From positions 1 through 33,900 of the forward strand of contig CAMYLU010000033.1 in the NCBI GenBank assembly GCA_947259485.1: DNA of 33,900 nt, in the 5' to 3' direction. The notes below the pieces were generated by a model, which did no database searches, was not told the origin of the DNA, and saw only the letters and a program-made list of their open reading frames with translations. The DNA comes from an uncultured Gammaproteobacteria bacterium (GTDB taxonomy: Bacteria > Pseudomonadota > Gammaproteobacteria > GCA-001735895). The position numbers were made by a program, and so were the translations under genes. Below are positions 24,318-32,854 of the stretch, piece by piece. How positions within the stretch are numbered: the stretch's first letter is position 1; each line of letters starts with the position of its first letter.

Positions 24318-24602
24318 CTATCGAGTCCTGCCGTCAGGATCCGGGAGGTTAGGGGAGGCCGGGGCGGTGCTGAAAATTTCATGCGTAACAGTATCTCGCT
24401 CGACCACGAGCCAGGCGCGGCAGCCATTGACATGATGCCAGTATTCGCGATGCGGCCCGGCTGGATTCTGACGCGTGTAAACGTAGTGATACCAGTCGTC
24501 CTGGGACGCGTAATCAGTAGGGCGCTCGACCGTGGCGTCGCCTCCGTAGGAAAATTCGTCTTCGTTGCGTACCCCGCACCAGGGGCAGTCGATCCTTAGC
24601 AT
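24318..24602 (-). CDS. soxD: sarcosine oxidase, delta subunit
   Basis: This is the 94-residue delta subunit, a structural zinc-binding protein of the heterotetramer. MLRIDCPWCGVRNEDEFSYGGDA at the start holds Cys6 and Cys9 of the zinc site; DDWYHYVYTRQNPAGPHREYWHHVNGCRAWLVVERDT supplies the His and Cys of the other half. The length and order between soxB and soxA match known operons. It starts 11 bp after the soxB stop, with AGGAGG before its ATG. Confidence 0.95.
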   Translation of the reverse strand: MLRIDCPWCGVRNEDEFSYGGDATVERPTDYASQDDWYHYVYTRQNPAGPHREYWHHVNGCRAWLVVERDTVTHEIFSTAPASPNLPDPDGRTR

Positions 24603-24613
24603 ATCAATACCTC

Positions 24614-25867
24614 CTAGTGTGATTTGGGTGAGGCGCCAACACCTTTCTCGTCGATGATATTACCTTCGCGAAACCGTTCCAGCGTGAACTCGGCATTCAG
24701 TGCGTGCGGTTTGTCATTTGCAATGGTGTGGGCAAATACCCAGCCAGAAGCCGGGGTAGCCTTGAAGCCGCCGTAACACCAGCCCCCGTTCAGGTAAAGG
24801 TTATCAATCGGTGTCTTACCGATGATCGGTGTGCCGTCCATCGACATATCCATAACGCCACCCCACTGGCGCAATACGCGCAGGCGTGCGAGGCAGGGCA
24901 TCATGGTCACGCCACCGGCGACAACATGATTGAAGGTCGGCAGGTTGCCGCGTTGCGCGTAGGTATTCCAGCCGTCGATATCACCGCCGAAAACCAGGCC
25001 ACCCTTGTCCGACTGGCTGATGTAGAAGTGGCCTGCACCAAAGGTACAAACGGTGTTTACCAATGGCTTGATGCCCTCGGTGACAAAGGCCTGCAGCACG
25101 TGTGATTCGATCGGCAGTTTCATGCCGACCATGTCGAACAAGCGGCTCGAGTTGCCCGCGACAGCAACGCCAACCTGGCCTGCTTCTATAGGGCCGCGCG
25201 TGGTTTCGACACTGATGACCTGGTCACCCTTACGCTTGATGCCGGTGACTTCGCACTTTTGAAAAATTTCGACACCGAGCCGGTCGGCCGCACGCGCGTA
25301 ACCCCAGGCCACCGCGTCGTGGCGCGCGGTACCGCCGCGTGGCTGCGCCAGGCCGCCCTGCACCGGGAAACGCGTATTCTTCGAGAAATCGAGGTGTGGC
25401 ATCAGTTTCCTGACGCCGTCCAGATCATGCATGACCGCATCGATGCCGTTTAACCGCAGGGCGTTACCGCGTCGCGCAAAAGCGTCGCGCTGGGCATCGT
25501 TATGAATCAGGTTTAATACACCGCGCTGGCTGAACATTACGTTGTAATTCAGGTCCTGGCTCAGGCCCTCCCATAATTTCATCGAATGCTCGTAGAACTG
25601 TGCATTCGGGTTGAGCATGTAGTTGGAGCGCACGATAGTGGTATTGCGGCCGGTATTTCCACCACCGATATAACCTTTCTCCACGACCGCGACGTCGGTT
25701 ATGCCGTGCAGTTTGGCGAGGTAATAAGCCGTGGCCAAACCATGACCCCCGCCGCCGATAATGACGACGTCGTAGCGTTTGCGCGGTTCCAGGTTGCGCC
25801 AGGCCCTGGTCCAGCCGCGATTCCCGGTGAGTGCCTGTTTGAGCAGGCTGAATCCTGAATAATGCAT
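24614..25867 (-). CDS. soxB: sarcosine oxidase, beta subunit
   Basis: The 417-residue beta subunit carries the sarcosine-oxidising flavin site. It shows a Rossmann GGGGHG at 38-43 (YDVVIIGGGGHGLATAYYLAKLHG), VVEKGYIGGGNTGRNTTIVRSNY, and RHDAVAWGYARAADRLGVEI. The last probably contains the His (183) that binds FMN covalently in studied enzymes. Further on are IIGKTPIDNLYLNGGWCYGGFKATP and SGWVFAHTIAN near the C-terminus. It is the first gene of soxBDAG, transcribed leftward and divergent from a histidine kinase across 319 bp. The usual companions glyA and purU are absent from the window. Confidence 0.95.
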   Translation of the reverse strand: MHYSGFSLLKQALTGNRGWTRAWRNLEPRKRYDVVIIGGGGHGLATAYYLAKLHGITDVAVVEKGYIGGGNTGRNTTIVRSNYMLNPNAQFYEHSMKLWEGLSQDLNYNVMFSQRGVLNLIHNDAQRDAFARRGNALRLNGIDAVMHDLDGVRKLMPHLDFSKNTRFPVQGGLAQPRGGTARHDAVAWGYARAADRLGVEIFQKCEVTGIKRKGDQVISVETTRGPIEAGQVGVAVAGNSSRLFDMVGMKLPIESHVLQAFVTEGIKPLVNTVCTFGAGHFYISQSDKGGLVFGGDIDGWNTYAQRGNLPTFNHVVAGGVTMMPCLARLRVLRQWGGVMDMSMDGTPIIGKTPIDNLYLNGGWCYGGFKATPASGWVFAHTIANDKPHALNAEFTLERFREGNIIDEKGVGASPKSH

Positions 25868-26138
25868 AAGCTTGTTATTGATTGAGGCTACGTAAAGAAT
25901 ACCCGGTGACAGCCGCCCATTGCCAGCAAATTTACCGGCAAGGTTTCATATTCAATGTGTGCGACCAGTTTAAACAGAATGCAGGGATTGCAGTCAACCG
26001 GTAAACGACTTGCCAGAGCATATAAACGACATGCCTGAACGAACAGCAAATTAGTGATAGTCAATCACAGATGCGCCAGAAAAACAGCGAAAGATTCCAC
26101 GATTCAGGCTATATTGGCGCTTAACCATACGAATAATT

Positions 26139-26159
26139 TTTGACGCCAGGGGTGTCAAA
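26139..26159. promoter_or_regulatory. short inverted repeat in the soxB / histidine kinase spacer
   Basis: TTTGACGCC (26139-26147) and GGTGTCAAA (26151-26159) pair over nine positions with one G-T wobble, 27 bp before the kinase start. It may be an operator or a leader hairpin in the kinase mRNA. The remainder of the spacer, 25868-26186 (319 bp), presumably holds both divergent promoters; I see no other clear motif there. Confidence 0.35.
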
Positions 26160-26186
26160 GTGCAGACCGATTAGAACTAAAAACGT

Positions 26187-27857
26187 ATGTCCAGGGCTAA
26201 CGAAAAAGGTATTGCCAGATCACCAGGTAGCGTCTACCTGATCACGGGCGCGATGCTATCGGTGCTGGTCTGGATTGTGTCGTATAACTTCATCGTAATG
26301 GAAGAAGAAGAACGTTTTAAAGACGCTGAAGCCCAGGCCCACCAGATCGCAGTTTTTTTCGAAAGTCATGTTGTAGGAATTTTCCAGTATGGCGATGCCT
26401 ACCTGAAACTGGTGCGCCGAGAATATGTACGGCACTATGACCTTGCGAAAATTGAGCAATTGATGGCCGAAGTTCCGCTCAACCATTCGATCGCTTCCCA
26501 TATCACGATTATCGACGAAAATGGCACCCCCCTGCTGGTGTCAGGTCACGAAATCAAGGCTGGAACGACGGCCCGAGACCGCGATTACTTCCAGTTTCAA
26601 AGGCATGCGAAGGGCGACGAACTGCTGGTGTCAAAGATGCACCGGGGGCGCAACAGCGGCAAGCTGATCGTGAGGCTAGTGCGCCGTTACCACAAGCCAA
26701 ACGGTGAGTTTGGCGGTGTCATGTTTGTTGCGCTCGAGGCCAATCATATTACCGATTTTTTCAACGCCATGCAGATGGGTCCTCGGAGTTCCGCAACACT
26801 GGTTGGTAAAGACAAGTTCGTTCGCGCGAGGTCCTCCTACGGACCCCGGGGGCCCGGCCAGAATATCAGTGGATCGCAGATCTGGACGCGACTCGAGGAG
26901 AGTCCGACCGGTCAATATCTGCAAACCAGCGTCGTCGACAACGTAACGCGTAAATATGCCTACCGCGAAGTACCCGGGTTTCCGCTCATCGTTGCGATCG
27001 GATTATCGGTCGATGATTTTCAGCACTCGATCGCGCATTCCAGGCTTAATCACTATTCAGTTGCCGCGCTGGCAACCCTGCTGATTGGGTTGACGACGTT
27101 TTTTTTCTACCGTCAGCGACAATTGCTGTTTGAGATAGAGGCCAAGAACATCGAGTTGCAGGGCCAGAATGCCGAACTCGAGCGTTTTAATTACACGGTA
27201 TCGCATGACCTCAAGGCACCGCTGGTTACCATCAAGGGATTCCTGGGTTTGTTGCAAAAAGATATAAACGCACAGGACCAGGAAGCAATCGAGCGCGATG
27301 CAGAACAGATCGGTGATGCCGCAGACAAGATGGGCCAGTTGCTGGAAGAGTTACTCGAGTTAAGCCGTATAGGTCGTCAAATAAACGCCCCGGAAAACCT
27401 GGACCTGAACCAGTTGATGCAGGAAGCCCTCGCGCGCGTTGCGATACAAATTGAAAAGCAAAATGTCGAGGTCCGGGTTGCACCCGATATGCCAACGGTT
27501 TTTGGCGACCCGGGTCGGTTGCTCGAAGTTTTTCAGAACCTGATCGACAACTCGATCAAATTTATGGGCAGCCAGCAAGCGCCGCGTATTGAAATCGGGG
27601 CGCATCGCGACAACGGGGAAGTTCACTGCTTCGTACGGGACAATGGTATCGGTATTGCGTCGGAGTACCAGGGCAGGGTATTTGAGCTGTTTGAACGACT
27701 CGATACCAGGGTCGAAGGTACCGGTGTCGGGCTAGCCCTGATCAAGCGTATTATCGAAGTTCATGGTGGTAGAATATGGATCGAGTCGGAAGGTGAAGGG
27801 CAGGGTGCCACTTTCTGGTTTACGCTACCGGACGATAGTAACAGTACCGCCGCGTGA
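26187..27857 (+). CDS. membrane sensor histidine kinase with periplasmic Cache-like domain
   Basis: The 556-residue protein has a first membrane segment at about 16-37, a periplasmic domain at about 38-285 and a second membrane segment at about 290-308. A short coiled linker (IEAKNIELQGQNAELERF) leads to the phosphoacceptor helix with His340 (YTVSHDLKAPLVTIKGF), and an ATPase domain with the N box near 451 (NLIDNSIKFMG), DNGIGI at 485 and GTGVGLALIK at 511. The periplasmic part resembles double-Cache sensors (GTTARDRDYFQFQRHAKGDELLVSK; GGVMFVALEANHITDFF), which bind small molecules such as amino acids and amines. No response regulator is adjacent. Facing soxB across a shared promoter region, it could sense a methylated amine and control that operon, but this is inference. 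Confidence 0.9.
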   Translation: MSRANEKGIARSPGSVYLITGAMLSVLVWIVSYNFIVMEEEERFKDAEAQAHQIAVFFESHVVGIFQYGDAYLKLVRREYVRHYDLAKIEQLMAEVPLNHSIASHITIIDENGTPLLVSGHEIKAGTTARDRDYFQFQRHAKGDELLVSKMHRGRNSGKLIVRLVRRYHKPNGEFGGVMFVALEANHITDFFNAMQMGPRSSATLVGKDKFVRARSSYGPRGPGQNISGSQIWTRLEESPTGQYLQTSVVDNVTRKYAYREVPGFPLIVAIGLSVDDFQHSIAHSRLNHYSVAALATLLIGLTTFFFYRQRQLLFEIEAKNIELQGQNAELERFNYTVSHDLKAPLVTIKGFLGLLQKDINAQDQEAIERDAEQIGDAADKMGQLLEELLELSRIGRQINAPENLDLNQLMQEALARVAIQIEKQNVEVRVAPDMPTVFGDPGRLLEVFQNLIDNSIKFMGSQQAPRIEIGAHRDNGEVHCFVRDNGIGIASEYQGRVFELFERLDTRVEGTGVGLALIKRIIEVHGGRIWIESEGEGQGATFWFTLPDDSNSTAA

Positions 27858-27877
27858 TTATCTGCAGCTACGTCTGA

Positions 27878-28354
27878 TTAGCTGGCAGCCTGGGTGTTCA
27901 CGTCGATCGCATAAATAACAAATCCATCGGTACCCCCGGTGATCCTGTCATACAGGCTGCGTGCTACCGAGTTGTGACTCTGTGTTTGCCAATAGACTTC
28001 GGCCCATCCCTGTTGCCTTGCAGCGTCGACAACGGTATCGATCAGCAGCTTGCCGACCCCAGCACCGCGGATACCCGGCAGCACGAATAAATCGTTGAGA
28101 TAACACACCGGCTGCGCATACCAGGTATGCGCATGCGGGAAAAAGTGGACCATGCCGACCAGCTTGCCGTCATCGCTTGCCGCCACTCGGCACTGGATTT
28201 CATGCGCAGGATCCATAATCCGCTGCCATAGCATATCTGTAATTTCGTCTGCCAGGTTCGATTGGTAGAATTCCAGGTAACCCTGCCAAAGCGGATTCCA
28301 TTGGCTTCGATCTGATTCAGTGACCGGTCTTACTTGATAGTCAGGTGACGCCAT
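27878..28354 (-). CDS. GNAT-family N-acetyltransferase
   Basis: The 158-residue protein has the GNAT pattern: VRPVTESDRSQWNPLWQGYLEFY at the start, GKLVGMVHFFPH, CYLNDLFVLPGIRGAGVGKLLIDTVVDAARQQGW with the acetyl-CoA pyrophosphate loop (RGAGVGK), and YWQTQSHNSVARSLYDRITG as motif B. It transfers an acetyl group from acetyl-CoA to an unknown amine. It converges with the histidine kinase (20 bp apart) and is divergent from creatinase. Confidence 0.9.
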   Translation of the reverse strand: MASPDYQVRPVTESDRSQWNPLWQGYLEFYQSNLADEITDMLWQRIMDPAHEIQCRVAASDDGKLVGMVHFFPHAHTWYAQPVCYLNDLFVLPGIRGAGVGKLLIDTVVDAARQQGWAEVYWQTQSHNSVARSLYDRITGGTDGFVIYAIDVNTQAAS

Positions 28355-28509
28355 CGGGGTAGTCCAGGTTGGTTGGAAACCGGCTAATTATATCTTGCCT
28401 GGCGTCGTCGTGATGGCTAAAATCGCAGCCCGCTGGCAGCGATGGCGTCGGTGCCGACAAAGCGACTATTCAGGTCCTGTACGCCCGGATATTTTTCGGA
28501 GTGAGTACA

Positions 28510-29727
28510 ATGTCTCAAACCCAACGGCCCGACTTTTTCGAACTGCAAAACGGTTCGAAAGCAAAGCTATCCTTTTCCGATACCGAGTATGAAAACCGCC
28601 TTGCCGGACTGCGTCAACTGATGGCCAGTTCGGGTGTTGATGCGATGTTGCTGACCTCGATGCACAACATCGCTTACTACTCTGGCTTTCTTTACTGTTC
28701 TTTTGGTCGCCCCTACGCCTGCGTGGTAACCGCTGAACGCTGTGTTACCGTTTCGGCCAATATTGACGGTGGCCAGCCGTGGCGCCGCTGCTTCGCTGAA
28801 AACCTGATTTACACGGACTGGAAACGCAATAATTACTGGCGTGCAGTGAAATCCATCATAGCCGACAGCTGGCGGATTGGTATCGAGGGCGATCACATGA
28901 CCCTGGCAAGCCGCCAGGCGATGAACGATCTTCTGGGCGATATCAAGGCCATCGATCTGAACCAGCAAATCATGGGCCTGCGCATGATTAAATCGGCTGA
29001 AGAAATCGAACTGATCAAGGGTGGGGCGCGCACCGCCGATATCGGTGGTGAGGCGATCCGTGACGCGATCCGGGTTGGTACCCGCGAAATAGACGTGGCG
29101 ATGGCTGGCAGGGATGCGATGGAGCTCGAAATTTCGCGTGCCTACCCGGACAGCGAATTACGCGACAGCTGGGTCTGGTTCCAGGCCGGGCTGAACACCG
29201 ATGGCGCCCACAACCCGGTGACCACGGCGAAGCTCGTGGTCGGGGATATTTTAAGCCTGAACACTTTTCCGATGATATCGGGATATTATACCGCGCTTGA
29301 ACGTACGCTGTTTCTCGGTGAGCCCGATGCTGCCTCGCTTGAAGTCTGGCAGGCCAATGTCGAGGCGCACGAACTCGGATTATCGCTGATCAAGCCCGGT
29401 GCGACCTGCTCGGGGATCTGCGCCGAAATCAATCGCCTGTTTGCAGAAAAAGACCTGCTGCAGTATCGCTCTTTTGGTTACGGACATTCCTTCGGCGTAC
29501 TGTCACATTATTATGGCCGCGAGGCAGGACTCGAGTTGCGCGAAGATATCGATACCGTGCTGGAGCCCGGCATGGTGGTTTCGATGGAACCGATGCTAAC
29601 GCTGCCACTGGGTATACCGGGGGCCGGCGGATACCGTGAACACGATATCCTGGTGGTCGGTAAAGACGGGGCGGAAAACATTACCGGCTTCCCCTACGGC
29701 CCCGAGCACAATATCATCGCTGCATAA
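28510..29727 (+). CDS. creatinase (creatine amidinohydrolase)
   Basis: Creatinase hydrolyses creatine to sarcosine and urea. The 405-residue protein shows M24 'pita-bread' fold segments specific to creatinase: HNIAYYSGFLYCSFGRPYACVV, SANIDGGQPWRR, GLRMIKSAEE, FQAGLNTDGAHNPVTT with the catalytic His234, FPMISGYYTALERTLFLGEP, YGHSFGVLSHYYGREAGLELREDIDTVLEPG and GGYREHDI. The Asp-X-Asp metal ligands of M24 peptidases are replaced, as creatinase needs no metal. It matches the Pseudomonas putida enzyme (403 residues, His232) nearly throughout. ATG 28510 has GGAG eight bases upstream; a GTG at 28501 is the alternative. Its product is the substrate of SoxBDAG encoded nearby. The urea would need urease, not in the window. 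Confidence 0.94.
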   Translation: MSQTQRPDFFELQNGSKAKLSFSDTEYENRLAGLRQLMASSGVDAMLLTSMHNIAYYSGFLYCSFGRPYACVVTAERCVTVSANIDGGQPWRRCFAENLIYTDWKRNNYWRAVKSIIADSWRIGIEGDHMTLASRQAMNDLLGDIKAIDLNQQIMGLRMIKSAEEIELIKGGARTADIGGEAIRDAIRVGTREIDVAMAGRDAMELEISRAYPDSELRDSWVWFQAGLNTDGAHNPVTTAKLVVGDILSLNTFPMISGYYTALERTLFLGEPDAASLEVWQANVEAHELGLSLIKPGATCSGICAEINRLFAEKDLLQYRSFGYGHSFGVLSHYYGREAGLELREDIDTVLEPGMVVSMEPMLTLPLGIPGAGGYREHDILVVGKDGAENITGFPYGPEHNIIAA

Positions 29728-29737
29728 GCATCGTCAT

Positions 29738-29751
29738 CCCGACGCGTCGGG
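29738..29751. repeat. 14-bp palindrome, REP-like remnant
   Basis: CCCGACGCGTCGGG is perfectly self-complementary and is flanked by GTCAT, like the starts of the REP-like units at 17519-17750. It lies between creatinase and the acyl-CoA dehydrogenase and could weaken read-through between them. Confidence 0.5.
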
Positions 29752-29779
29752 GTACCGACTATTGATAGGGTGAGTTGAT

Positions 29780-30937
29780 ATGCCAGAACAACAGTCACAT
29801 CCGGAAGTGCGCGAAGCGGTCGCGCGTCTTTGTGCCGACTATCCCGATGAATACTGGCGCGAAAAGGATCGCGACAAGGCTTACCCGGGCGAGTTTGTGC
29901 AGGCCCTTACCGACGCTGGTTACCTGTCGGTACTGATACCGGAACAATACCAGGGTGCCGGCATGGACCTGGCCGCGGCCTGCGCCGTGCTCGAGGAAAT
30001 ACAGCGCAGTGGCGCCAATGGCGCTGCCTGCCATGCGCAGATGTATATCATGGGTACCCTGCTGCGCCATGGCAGCGATGCCCAAAAGCAGAAGTACCTG
30101 CCCGATATTGCCTCGGGCGCGCTGCGACTGCAGGCCTTCGGGGTAACCGAACCCTCGAGCGGAACGGATACCACGCGTATAAAGACGCGTGCGCATCGTG
30201 ACGGCGATGACTATATCGTCAGTGGACAAAAAGTCTTTATTTCACGTGTCGAGTACTCTGACTTGCTGTTACTGCTGGTGCGCACCACGCCACGCGACGA
30301 GGTTGCAAAACCGACCCAGGGTATGTCGGTACTGCTGGTTGATCTGCGTGAAGCGGTGGGTAACGGTTTGACGGTACGGCCACTCGAAACCATGCTCAAT
30401 CATGCGACCACCGAACTCTTCTTCGATAAATTACGGGTGCCGGCGGAAAACCTGGTGGGCGAGGAGGGTAATGGCTTCAGCTATATACTTGACGGTATGA
30501 ACGCCGAGCGTATTTTAATCGCAGCCGAGTGTATCGGTGACGCGCGCTGGTTCATCGATCGCGCCAGCAGTTATGCACGCGAGCGAGAGGTTTTTGGTAC
30601 CCCGATTGGCAAGAACCAGGGTATTCAGTTTCCCATCGCACGTGCCCATGTTCAAACCGAAGCGGCCGCATTGATGGTCGATAAGGCATGCCGCATGTTC
30701 GATGCCGGTGAGGTCTGCGGGTCGGAGGCTAATATGTCGAAACTACTGGCGGCCGATGCCTCCTGGGCTGCCGCGGACATGTGCCTGCAAACCCACGGCG
30801 GTTACGGATTCACGGTCGAGTACGATATCGAACGCAAGTTTCGTGAAACCCGGCTTTACCAGGTCGCACCGATTTCGACTAACCTGATCCTTTCGAATAT
30901 TGCAACTCATGTACTGGGCTTACCCAAATCCTTTTAA
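29780..30937 (+). CDS. acyl-CoA dehydrogenase family protein
   Basis: This FAD enzyme would introduce an alpha-beta double bond into an acyl-CoA. The 385 residues have the three-part fold: an N-terminal helical domain, QAFGVTEPSSGTDTTRIKTRA with VSGQKVFIS in the middle, and a C-terminal domain with REREVFGTPIGKNQGIQF and CLQTHGGYGFTVEYDIERKFRETRLYQVAPISTN. The catalytic Glu found near the C-terminus in medium-chain enzymes (YEGT) is replaced by Ala-Pro here (YQVAPIST). Glu243 in NAERILIA sits where isovaleryl-CoA and long-chain dehydrogenases place theirs, so it is the likely base. The CoA-transferase gene follows 21 bp later, so the two probably act on one substrate, which I cannot identify. 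Confidence 0.9.
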   Translation: MPEQQSHPEVREAVARLCADYPDEYWREKDRDKAYPGEFVQALTDAGYLSVLIPEQYQGAGMDLAAACAVLEEIQRSGANGAACHAQMYIMGTLLRHGSDAQKQKYLPDIASGALRLQAFGVTEPSSGTDTTRIKTRAHRDGDDYIVSGQKVFISRVEYSDLLLLLVRTTPRDEVAKPTQGMSVLLVDLREAVGNGLTVRPLETMLNHATTELFFDKLRVPAENLVGEEGNGFSYILDGMNAERILIAAECIGDARWFIDRASSYAREREVFGTPIGKNQGIQFPIARAHVQTEAAALMVDKACRMFDAGEVCGSEANMSKLLAADASWAAADMCLQTHGGYGFTVEYDIERKFRETRLYQVAPISTNLILSNIATHVLGLPKSF

Positions 30938-30958
30938 GCTACCCATCACATTTATTTT

Positions 30959-32077
30959 ATGTTGAATCTCAAGGACATACTGGTGGTTTCATTGGAACAG
31001 GCGGTGGCGGCGCCATTTTGTTCCAATCGGCTTGCCCATGCAGGCGCACGGGTCATAAAAATTGAACGCGCGGAAGGGGATTTTGCACGTGGTTACGATA
31101 GCGTCGTGCACGGCGAGTCGGCTTACTTCATATGGCTGAACCAGGGTAAAGAGTCCCTGGTGCTCGACATTAAGGTGGCAGCCGATGCCGAGTTGCTGCA
31201 TCGCATTCTGGCCCGGGCTGACGTATTCATCCAGAACCTGGCGCCCGGGGCAGCACAGCGTGCCGGCCTTGGTAGCGACGAATTACTCGAGCGCTATCCG
31301 GGTCTAATTTGTTGTGATATTTCGGGCTACGGGGAGCAGGGCGAATACAGCACCATGAAGGCCTACGATTTACTGGTGCAGTGCGAATCGGGGATGGCCT
31401 CAATCACCGGAACACCGGAGGCTCCGGGTCGTATCGGGGTCTCGGCCTGCGATATCAATTGCGGGCAGCAAGCTTATGCCGCAATCCTCGAGGCCCTGAT
31501 CGAGCGTGAACAAAGTAATACGGGTTGTATTATCAAGGCCTCGTTGTTCGACGGCATGGCGGAGTGGCTGGCGGTACCGTTACTGCATTACGATTATGCC
31601 GGCCAGATACAGGCGCGCGTCGGAATCAATCATGCGACGATTTCACCCTACGGAGCTTACCGTTGCCGCGACGGTCTCGATATCGTTCTTGCGATCCAGA
31701 ACGAGCGCGAGTGGCGTAATTTCTGTGCGCGAGTGTTGGGCGATGAAACCCTGGTAGACGATTCCCGGCTCCAATCCAACCAGGTACGGGTTGTGCACCG
31801 CGATTATGTCGATCAGTTGATCGGCGAGGTATTCTCTCGGCTGGATCAAGCCTCGGCCATCGAGCGCTTGCGCGAGGCGGGAATCGCCTATGGAAAACTT
31901 AACGATATTGCCGGACTGTCTGCGCATCCCCAACTGCGCCGCGTCAAGATCGATACGCCGAGCGGGGAGGTGCAAGTGGCAGCGGTTGCTGCGATACGCT
32001 CTAATGAAACCGAAAAGCCGCGTAATGTGCCCACTATCGGCGAGCATAGCGACGCGATTCGCAACGAATTTTCCTGA
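30959..32077 (+). CDS. class III (CaiB/BaiF family) CoA-transferase
   Basis: The 372-residue protein would move CoA from one acyl-CoA to a free acid. It shows the family start ([38 protein letters not shown]), [57 protein letters not shown] with the catalytic Asp137, and the C-terminal [21 protein letters not shown]. Members are specific for one acid each, and the sequence does not show which. Its partner dehydrogenase lies just upstream; together they activate an acid and oxidise it. The csaA-like gene follows 10 bp later. Confidence 0.9.
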   Translation: MLNLKDILVVSLEQAVAAPFCSNRLAHAGARVIKIERAEGDFARGYDSVVHGESAYFIWLNQGKESLVLDIKVAADAELLHRILARADVFIQNLAPGAAQRAGLGSDELLERYPGLICCDISGYGEQGEYSTMKAYDLLVQCESGMASITGTPEAPGRIGVSACDINCGQQAYAAILEALIEREQSNTGCIIKASLFDGMAEWLAVPLLHYDYAGQIQARVGINHATISPYGAYRCRDGLDIVLAIQNEREWRNFCARVLGDETLVDDSRLQSNQVRVVHRDYVDQLIGEVFSRLDQASAIERLREAGIAYGKLNDIAGLSAHPQLRRVKIDTPSGEVQVAAVAAIRSNETEKPRNVPTIGEHSDAIRNEFS

Positions 32078-32087
32078 GGGAACAGAT

Positions 32088-32426
32088 TTGGAAACTATAG
32101 ACTGGAATGATTTTGAAAAAGTTGAGCTGCGGGTTGGCAGCATTGTCGAGGTCGAGGATTTTCCCGAGGCGCGTAAGCCGGCTTACCGCCTGAAGATCGA
32201 TTTTGGCGATGAAATTGGCCTGCGCAAATCGAGTGCCCAGATTACCGACATTTACTCGAAACAAGACCTCGTCGGACGCCAGGTTGTTGCCGTGGTAAAC
32301 TTCCCGCCGAAGCAAATCGGACCGGTGCGATCGGAATGCCTGGTCACCGGGTTTCATCGTGAAGATGGCGCCGTGGTGCTGGCACGTCCCGATAGCAAAG
32401 TGCCAAACGGCACGAAACTCGCCTGA
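32088..32426 (+). CDS. csaA: CsaA-like tRNA-binding protein
   Basis: The 112-residue protein is a stand-alone EMAP/OB-fold tRNA-binding domain, as found in CsaA, which has been linked to protein export and chaperone-like activity. Typical segments are [76 protein letters not shown] and [12 protein letters not shown]. The frame is open far upstream inside the CoA-transferase gene. TTG 32088 is chosen because GAGGG lies seven bases upstream and the resulting length fits the family exactly. The 10-bp gap suggests cotranscription with the CoA-transferase, although no functional link is evident. Confidence 0.87.
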   Translation: METIDWNDFEKVELRVGSIVEVEDFPEARKPAYRLKIDFGDEIGLRKSSAQITDIYSKQDLVGRQVVAVVNFPPKQIGPVRSECLVTGFHREDGAVVLARPDSKVPNGTKLA

Positions 32427-32485
32427 TCGAAACTAGGCTATACTCAAGACGTAACACAAACCCCCCTAAACACGAGGAGATCACC

Positions 32486-32854
32486 ATGTTGATAGCAAAA
32501 TTAACCCGTTGCCTGCTTATTGCCCTTGCTGCCTTCGCAGTTAGCCTGCCGAGCCAGGCGGCAATGGTCGGCACCGCACAGATGCAAAGCAGCCAGTTGA
32601 CTGTTGATCTTGGCAGTATCACAGCCAAACGAGACTGGATAGAAGAGCAGTTGGTTGTTGGTGGTGTCGAAGCCAAAGATGCCGCGTCGCGCGTCGCCGC
32701 GATGACCGATGTACAGGTGGTTCAAATCCATCAGCGTATTCAAGAATCCCCCGCGGGTGGTGCTGAAGCATTGATCATTATCGCTCTGGTTTTGGTGATT
32801 ACCGAATTGATGGGCTATACCGACATCATCCCCAACTGGCCTGCTTCCGAGTAA
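32486..32854 (+). CDS. PA2779-family protein
   Basis: The 122-residue protein resembles the small PA2779 family of Pseudomonas. It has a signal peptide (LTRCLLIALAAFAVSLPSQAAM, cleavage near 26), a soluble middle with TSQLTV-like QMQSSQLTVDL and DAASRVAAMTDVQVVQIHQRIQESPAGG, and a C-terminal membrane segment (EALIIIALVLVITELMGY). GAGGAG precedes the ATG. The stop directly abuts the next gene (TAATTG), and in known genomes the same two families also occur as neighbours, so they probably work together. Molecular function is unknown. Confidence 0.85.
   Translation: MLIAKLTRCLLIALAAFAVSLPSQAAMVGTAQMQSSQLTVDLGSITAKRDWIEEQLVVGGVEAKDAASRVAAMTDVQVVQIHQRIQESPAGGAEALIIIALVLVITELMGYTDIIPNWPASE

Noticed and set aside
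31890-32087. N-terminal extension of the CsaA-like frame
   Set aside because: It lies inside the CoA-transferase gene. TTG 32088 has a good ribosome binding site and gives the family length.
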